64,000 nt of DNA, from NCBI GenBank assembly GCA_947247005.1, contig OX365957.1, positions 10,512,817-10,576,816 on the forward strand. Reading direction: 5' to 3'. This document shows, piece after piece, positions 58,740 through 64,000 of this stretch. The stretch's first letter is position 1. Each line of letters starts with the position of its first letter. The position numbers were made by a program, and so were the translations under genes. A model generated the notes under the pieces. It made no database searches. It was not told the origin of the DNA and was given only the letters and a program-made list of their open reading frames with translations. The DNA comes from Spisula solida (lineage: Eukaryota > Mollusca > Bivalvia > Venerida > Mactridae).

Positions 58740-60273
58740 AAGAAAATGAGATCACAATGACATATTAGGAATATTCAAGAAAAACATGAATGCTGAACAT
58801 TCAATAGTGCCACAAAGTTGGAACTTGCAAAATGACCAGGATGGCCCTTAATTGCTCATCTCAATACCAAAGCCCTATGTAAGTATGAACAAAACGAGAC
58901 TTCTAGGGCATGGGGAAACATTGAACAAGCAAGTTTAAGATTTGTGAAGCTTTCCCCATACATTATCCCTAATAAATTAAACGTGTTACCCCCTGCAGGG
59001 CAAGTTTTGACCCATAATTTAAAAACCTTAGCGGAGGTCATTTATATGTAAATGATCCTCCATATATTAAAACAGAACGTGTAAACTGATACAACCTGAG
59101 GATTGTCAGACTATGCTATGCATAAAATATTCAAACTTGTGCTCAGGTGAGCTGAAATTGATCAACCTTATAAAATTAATATAATCTAGGTAAACAAGAA
59201 CATAATATTGACAACATGGCAGTAAGGATATGAACAAATGTAATAGTATAGCTTAACATAGAAAGTTGAGAATTGCACTTGTCCCGAGAATTTATACGTA
59301 CCTTTACAGTAAAATTGTTTGTATTATCGAGTATACCCAAATATGCTCATAGGAATGATCTAAAGGGGTGGGTCTGCAGAAAGCAATACTGAACTGCAAA
59401 AGGGATAATGACTCGAGTGATTTCCACAAACAAGTAGGTAAAATGATACCACAATGGCAATTTGAGAAAGGCATCAATATAACAATTAAAGGCTTAACTT
59501 TTTTGTTCAATATGAGTTATTCAGAACCTGTAAAAGTGATATAGACCAAGGAGGCAGTCAATAATTCTGGGTTCACAAAGCCAATTTTGTTGGATAAAAA
59601 GTTCATGGATTTCACATTTCGAAACTATATCAAAACAAGTAAATTAAGCTATTGTGGATTTTATTTTGTGTTTCGAGTATATCCACGGAATCCAGGAAAA
59701 TTCATCTATTATAGCATTCGTAGAGTATAGATCTAAACAACATACCAGTCATATCAAATTCTTGAACAGGTCTATATCACAGGTACCTGTGGTCTATATC
59801 TGAACAATACTATAAACCAGACAACCTTCTTCTAATTCAAACTTCTTTTCTTAGCAAGAACTATTGCGAGGCCAGTAAGGTGTGTGAAACACTTCAATGG
59901 ATAGAGCAAAATTTTAAAATTGAATGCAAGTATGATGCAGAAATAACTTTTTTTGCTATTGTTTTATGAAACAAGTTCTTGTGTATATTATGAGAAACAC
60001 ATCATTTATCCATTTTTTACTAAATTGCAAAACTAGTCCATATGAGGGACCCTACTGGCACCAATGGTTGTTCATCATGAGCTCGACAAAATTCAACAAC
60101 TATCACATGCGCAGAACTTTCATTTTGAATAGTAGTCATGTGAACACACTACTACCTATATGACAGGTAGTGACGTATCATCTTATGTTCTCATCTAGAT
60201 CAGTTTATGTGCCGTCTCTATGATGTACGCCTCGAAATTGTCTTTCAATCCTACAAAATGACTATAATTGCAC
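58740..60273. other. 3' flank of the right-hand gene
   Basis: Downstream of the stop at 60274. The region holds no clear repeats, only short open frames; part of it is presumably 3' UTR of the minus-strand gene. Confidence 0.3.
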
Positions 60274-60369
60274 TTAATTTATAGTTTGCAATGATTTTAA
60301 ATGTTGAACCATCTCTGTACACATTTTCTGTAGGGAGAAATCATCGATTGGAAGAACTGGAACATCTAC
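60274..60369 (-). CDS. Right-hand gene, last coding exon
   Basis: The acceptor GTTGTATTACAG precedes GTA-GAT-GTT. It encodes VDVPVLPIDDFSLQKMCTEM and VQHLKSLQTIN, then TAA at 60276-60274. It is phase 0, in register with the previous exon, and gives a short amphipathic tail after the PH-like domain. Confidence 0.7.
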   Translation of the reverse strand, partial: VDVPVLPIDDFSLQKMCTEMVQHLKSLQTIN

Positions 60370-63032
60370 CTGTAATACAACGAACATCTTACAATTTACT
60401 CATACTATCGTTATTACTCATCAGGGTACATATGCTATGAAAAGTATTATGCAAGTATGAAAATCCATTACTTTTAGTCACGAGACAGTGAGCTAAAAAT
60501 AGAATCCGGTGTTTGTCCCAATCAAGAACAGAATAGATTTTATTCTACAATTTGATTACGTATGATCTTGAAATGGACAGTACCAATTTAGACACTCCAA
60601 CAGTTACCAGTATCATCAAGGCCACAAATGTTGACAATAAAAATGTGTTTACAATCATTGATGACCCTTGAACCAATGCCGGTGTTATAAGTATTCCACA
60701 ACTTATTGGCCCAATGACAGGATAATGCAACTGATCATCTGATTATTCACTACAATCAGTGGGACATTTAAATCCTCCCCCCTCCCAAACAAACAAAGTG
60801 TTTATCAATAAGCTATGTGCAACTGGGTCAAATCTTATTTAATAGAACAAACAGCTGGGCATTTTGCCCATGACAAGTAAAATGTCAATACAAACAGATA
60901 ACAACATCTAGAGCATATTTGACAACTTTGCATGGTAAACAGTCAAATGCATTTATCATTTGAAAACATACCAAGATACTACTCACGAAATAAGTTTAGA
61001 TTAGAACAGCTATTATTTTGTAAACAAGGGAGACAACTTCACTATTACTGGTCAAAGAAAGTTGTCAATAGTTGTAGGGATTGTTGGGTATGTTTCTGTA
61101 TAGGGTACACCCATTATTTAACATTTTTAAGGCCCATTCCCTTTTTTTCCTGGAAAAAATATCCAACCACATCTAAAGTGCTGTTCTACAAGCAACAAAC
61201 AACTTCTCCACATGTGGAAGACATGATTGTTGGTGACGTCATATGTATTTGGGTAACATGGTGAATTACTTTGCAGAAATATTCGGCATGATTATTAAGA
61301 ACTTTATCCTGAAGGCACCTTATACTAGCCATATGTTATATCCGTGAAAATCGCTGAAAGACATGCTTACCTGGAAGTGATTATACCAACAATGTGACAG
61401 TGATGTCTGAAATCTACTTGATTCATGATCACTGTTAAAATATAGAACCCATTTCTCATTACTGACCGTTTCTTCCTCAGACTCAAACACCTGAAATATT
61501 TGATATACTTAATGTAAACCCTTTACTCCGTGGAGAAACATAATGAGGTATAGCACGGAGAATTTGACTATCCTGAATATATTACAAGGTTCTGGCATTG
61601 AATATATAAATTTCCGCAAGCAAATCGTGCGATATCGGTCCTTTTAATTTGTGTTTGTATTACACCTCGAGTGTCTACCTGATACTTCCCGCAAATGAAA
61701 ACATACAAACGGGTTTACAAATATAGACAATATAATTATCAGCTGCTCAATTATGCTAACAGAAGGTCGAGAGTCATGTAAAATTCTCAGTACTTCATCT
61801 GTGCTATCTCCATGCATACACATCTTAATATATTTATTGGTTCTCATGCAGCAACGTTACTGGTTACCATCATTAAATTGTTCAAACTAGAGCTCCAAGA
61901 ACACGATAGTTACCCATCCCTTGATTACCAACACCCCTACAACCTTGACCTATGACACCAAACACAATAGGGGTCATCTAAAGGTCAAGACCAACCTCCC
62001 TACAAAGTTTGATGTTACTAGGCTGAAGCATTTCTAAGTAATCATCTGGATATTGCTTTTTTGCGTTCGACTGAGACAGTCGTAGTGAGACAGTCGTAGT
62101 GAGACAGTCGTAGTGTGACAGTCGTAGTGAGACAGTCGTAGTGAGACAGTCGTAGTGTGACAGTCGTAGTGAGACAGTCGTAGTGAGACAGTCGTAGTGA
62201 GACAGTCGTAGTGAGACAGTCGTAGTGAGACAGTCGTAGTGAGACAGTCGTAGTGAGACAGTCATAGTCGTAGTGAGACAGTCGTAGTGAGACAGTCGTA
62301 GTGAGACAGTCGTAGTGCTTGGCCATTAAGTTTTATCTCTACCTAATTGGCCAATCGCAATGACCTCCTGCTCAGAGGGAAAAGACAGAAAGTTACAACG
62401 AACACAAGGAGTCCGGTGTGCTACCCTAGCTCTTTACAAATAGACTCCTTGGTTCTTTAACGTTTCCAGTATATAACACTGATACACGCGAGATAACCCC
62501 TGGATTTCCAACCAGTTAATCTCTAGTTGGGTGGGAAACACTGAAAAGCGTTTCTGAATTCCCAGTGCCCCGGCCAAGATTCCAACCAGGGATAGTAGAC
62601 GAGAGCATTAAGCATTCGGCCATCGTTCCACCTATCAGGTTATGATTTGATCTATGAACCGTCCGACAGACTAACATCAATAAAGCATTATACTTACTTG
62701 TCTTTGATGGGGAGGGGGGGGGGGGCATAATAAGCGGCAAGGAAATAAGTGGGTAAACCAACACTTAACTCTATGGTGACGTCTAATAATGCATCTGTGT
62801 CATCTCTATGCAAATTCGATAACTTGATTAACAAAATAAAGATTTCTCTCAAACTTACCAAGACTAAGTAGGATTTATTGAGTTCATCAAAGAATACATT
62901 TGTAATATCATGTAGATTAGCGCTACCCAGGGTTCGTATAAAGTTTGTCTCTAAGTCTTCATGGCACATCAGTATTTTATGTTTGTTTAACACCATACAA
63001 CAAGGAACACACGATGGTCTTGTAGGCTTCAT
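60274..63032 (-). CDS. 3' part of an unrecognised gene with a PH-like C-terminal domain (three exons seen, 5' end outside the window)
   Basis: Exons in coding order: 63032-62859 (58 codons), 61490-61371 (40 codons), 60369-60274 (31 codons plus TAA). All junctions are phase 0 with GT/AG sites. The 129 visible residues run from RPSCVPCCMVLNKHKILMC through SANLHDITNVFFDELNKSYL, WVLYFNSDHESSRFQTSLSH and CWYNHFQVDVPVLPIDDF to the end. Alternating beta-strand-like segments followed by a helix with W-V-L-x-F...S-x-x-E-S-x-R-F-x-x-x-L-x-x-x-W are what a PH-like fold looks like. I cannot name the protein; large scaffold proteins with C-terminal PH-like modules are candidates, not a conclusion. The first seen codon is ATG, but a good acceptor stands directly before it, so it is probably an internal methionine. 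Confidence 0.7.
61371..61490 (-). CDS. Right-hand gene, penultimate exon
   Basis: The acceptor CAAATATTTCAG and donor GTAAGC enclose exactly 40 codons, VFESEEETVSNEKWVLYFNS and on to CWYNHFQ. The acidic loop between two predicted strands and the Trp-rich helix suggest the end of a PH-like domain. Confidence 0.78.
62065..62640 (-). repeat. SINE-like dispersed repeat, family S copy 2, with tRNA-like head
   Basis: The right end, read on the minus strand, has GATGGCCGAATGCTTAATGC (A-box-like, Leu/Ser-type) and CCCTGGTTGGAATCTTGG (B-box-like). The body then matches family S copy 1 at 39450-39698: GTTGGGTGGGAAACACTGAA, GATACACGCGAGATAAC, TAGCTCTTTACAAATAGA. The far end holds an expanded 14-bp array. 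It sits in an intron of the right-hand gene. Confidence 0.75.
62073..62317. repeat. 14-bp minisatellite inside family S copy 2, about 17 units
   Basis: The unit GAGACAGTCGTAGT is repeated, with GTGACAGTCGTAGT variants and one slipped copy (CAGTCATAGTCGTAGT). In copy 1 of the same repeat this place holds a single GAGACAGTCATAAGTG. Minus-strand frames with repeated TTTVSLRLSHYDC-like peptides are artefacts. Confidence 0.95.
62859..63032 (-). CDS. Right-hand gene, antepenultimate visible exon
   Basis: The acceptor GAACTGTTTTTCAG is followed by ATG-AAG-CCT; the donor is GTAAGT after TTA-GTC-TTG. It encodes 58 residues including CHEDLETNFIRTLGSANLHD. Frame and phase agree with the next exon, giving NKSYLVL joined to VFESEEE, a continuous beta-strand. 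Confidence 0.75.
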
Positions 63033-63063
63033 CTGAAAAACAGTTCACACATTCAAAATTAAC

Positions 63064-63341
63064 CAATCTCATTTAAATCAGACCCTTATTACGCTTTACC
63101 ACTTTACACTGATAAAGGATCTGACGACACTCAGTATGGGGTCATGTCGATGTGAACTTTATGTCATCTAATCAAATCGCTTCTTTCACAAAGCTTAAAG
63201 TGCCGTGAAAGTATGCAGAGGCAATTTGACGTCATTGGGCTCCAGAGAGGTCATTTAAACATGACCTCTTACAGAATGTAGTCAGATCTCGAACAGCGTA
63301 AAGAATGGAGCAAATGTTAGGGTCTGATTTTAATGAGATTG
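63064..63341. mobile_element. MITE with CAATCTCATTTAAATCAGAC ends
   Basis: The left end CAATCTCATTTAAATCAGAC-CCT and right end AGGGTCTGATTTTAATGAGA-TTG are inverted repeats of about 25-45 bp (ATTACGC and GCGTAAAGAAT extend the match). The interior contains a CATGACCTCTTAC / GAGAGGTCATTT inverted pair. No target duplication is obvious. It lies directly upstream of the 63032 exon, in the intron. Confidence 0.75.
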
Positions 63342-63589
63342 ACAATATACTAGAGGATACTTGTCAATTTTTGACGTAAGATTCACTTTTATTTCACTTA
63401 GTGATTAGAGAAATCAATATTTTCAAGCGTGGTCTAGATGCACAAGGAAAGGGTGTCACACATGCAAAAGAAGTTTCGCTAGAAACACTTTAAAACTGAG
63501 GAAGTATCTTGTCCGCAAGTATTCAACAATATATGCCAATCGGTAAGATGACGGCTCTAGAGTCTTCTTTATCAGAGTACATTGAGTGA

Positions 63590-64000
63590 TCAGTAATTCA
63601 GTGAAGCAATACCATGTGACTTTAACGTCACTAAAGGCTACAAATCCAAGACGAAATTTGTCAACATTGGAAATCAGATCTTATTTCTATACCAATTTTT
63701 ATGAAACATGCGCCAGTCTAAGGGGAAAAATGTAAGCTTTCCACGAAATGTAGCATATCTATCAACAACTGGACCATATTTTCCAGCACCCTGTGAAACC
63801 TCAGAAAAGAGAACAGCTTGAAATTGTAGTCGTATCGCATACAACGACTCCAAAGGTTTCACAGGGTGTTGGGAAAAAACGGCCCAGCTGCTGACAAAGA
63901 TCCTGTATTTCGTGGAAAGTAGATAATTTTTCCCTTAGACTGGAGTATGTTTCAGAGAAATTGATGAAGAAATAAAATACTTACTGTTATTTTTGTTTTC
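63590..64000. repeat. Foldback element, family F copy 3, cut by the window edge
   Basis: The left arm (GAAGCAATACCATGTGAC, GACGAAATTTGTCAACATTG, CCAGTCTAAGGGGAAAAATG, CACCCTGTGAAACCT) is mirrored by the right arm (AGGTTTCACAGGGTGTTGGG, TTTCCCTTAGACTGGAGTAT). It is the best-preserved of the three copies. A 62-codon minus-strand frame inside it is an artefact. Confidence 0.85.

Noticed and set aside
58268..58755. Several frames of 60-147 codons with repeated CSHIHM- or YVLSYT-like peptides
   Set aside because: By-products of the 18-bp minisatellite.
60545..60730. Hydrophobic 61-codon minus-strand frame suggesting a membrane segment
   Set aside because: It lies between two well-supported exons with phase-0 continuity and lacks splice sites, so it is intron sequence.
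63032..63032. ATG as the true start of the right-hand gene
   Set aside because: A strong acceptor (CTGTTTTTCAG) stands directly before it and the frame begins in the middle of a likely domain, so an internal exon is more probable.

Overview
This is a stretch of AT-rich nuclear DNA from an animal, most probably a bivalve mollusc. The reasons are multi-exon genes with GT/AG introns, very long repeat-filled introns, many miniature transposons and minisatellites, and several copies of dispersed repeats with an internal tandem core (phrases such as GTGACCAAGTTTCAT and GGGCCATAACT) of a kind I associate with bivalve genomes. The species assignment is inference. No bacterial operon, phage, CRISPR array or viral gene is visible.

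One gene is completely resolved. A mitochondrial carrier of the SLC25A33/SLC25A36 (pyrimidine nucleotide carrier, yeast Rim2) family lies on the minus strand, from its ATG at 41236 to its stop at 4856. It has seven coding exons whose splice phases all agree and which add up to exactly 1020 nt (339 residues plus stop). Its introns reach 13.3 and 11.1 kb and hold most of the repeats between 5 and 41 kb.

A second gene enters from the right edge on the minus strand. Its last three coding exons (62859-63032, 61371-61490, 60274-60369) are in phase and end in TAA; they encode what looks like a PH-like domain plus a short tail. Two orphan exon candidates, 51242-51377 (minus) and 11541-11697 (plus), have good splice sites and open frames, but I cannot name their products.

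The rest is repeat landscape. 0-5 kb: a 22-bp minisatellite, the likely 3' flank of the carrier gene, a tRNA-like sequence and a 28-bp minisatellite. 5-17 kb (intron 5): a hAT-like miniature element with a 6-bp target duplication, a dispersed repeat with a tandem core, a 91-bp near-perfect hairpin, and a 41/43-bp satellite split by another hAT-like insertion. 17-30 kb (intron 4): more tandem-core repeats, a two-variant 13-bp array, a third hAT-like insertion and a 32-bp minisatellite. 30-41 kb: a pogo/Tigger-like MITE, the 3' end of a dead LINE, a nested insertion and foldback DNA. 41.9-47.8 kb: an exact 1845-bp unit present three times in tandem, ending in a complete long-TIR element flanked by 7-bp duplications. 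48-60 kb: two copies of one tandem-core repeat in opposite orientation, a second such family, two TA-flanked MITEs and several simple arrays. 60-64 kb: the partial gene, a SINE-like repeat with an internal 14-bp minisatellite, a MITE and a foldback element cut by the window edge.

I found no evidence of a new defence or enzymatic system. The most unusual structures are the 1845-bp triplication anchored on a long-TIR element, the 6-bp-TSD element family, and the minisatellite that appears to have grown from inside a dispersed repeat.
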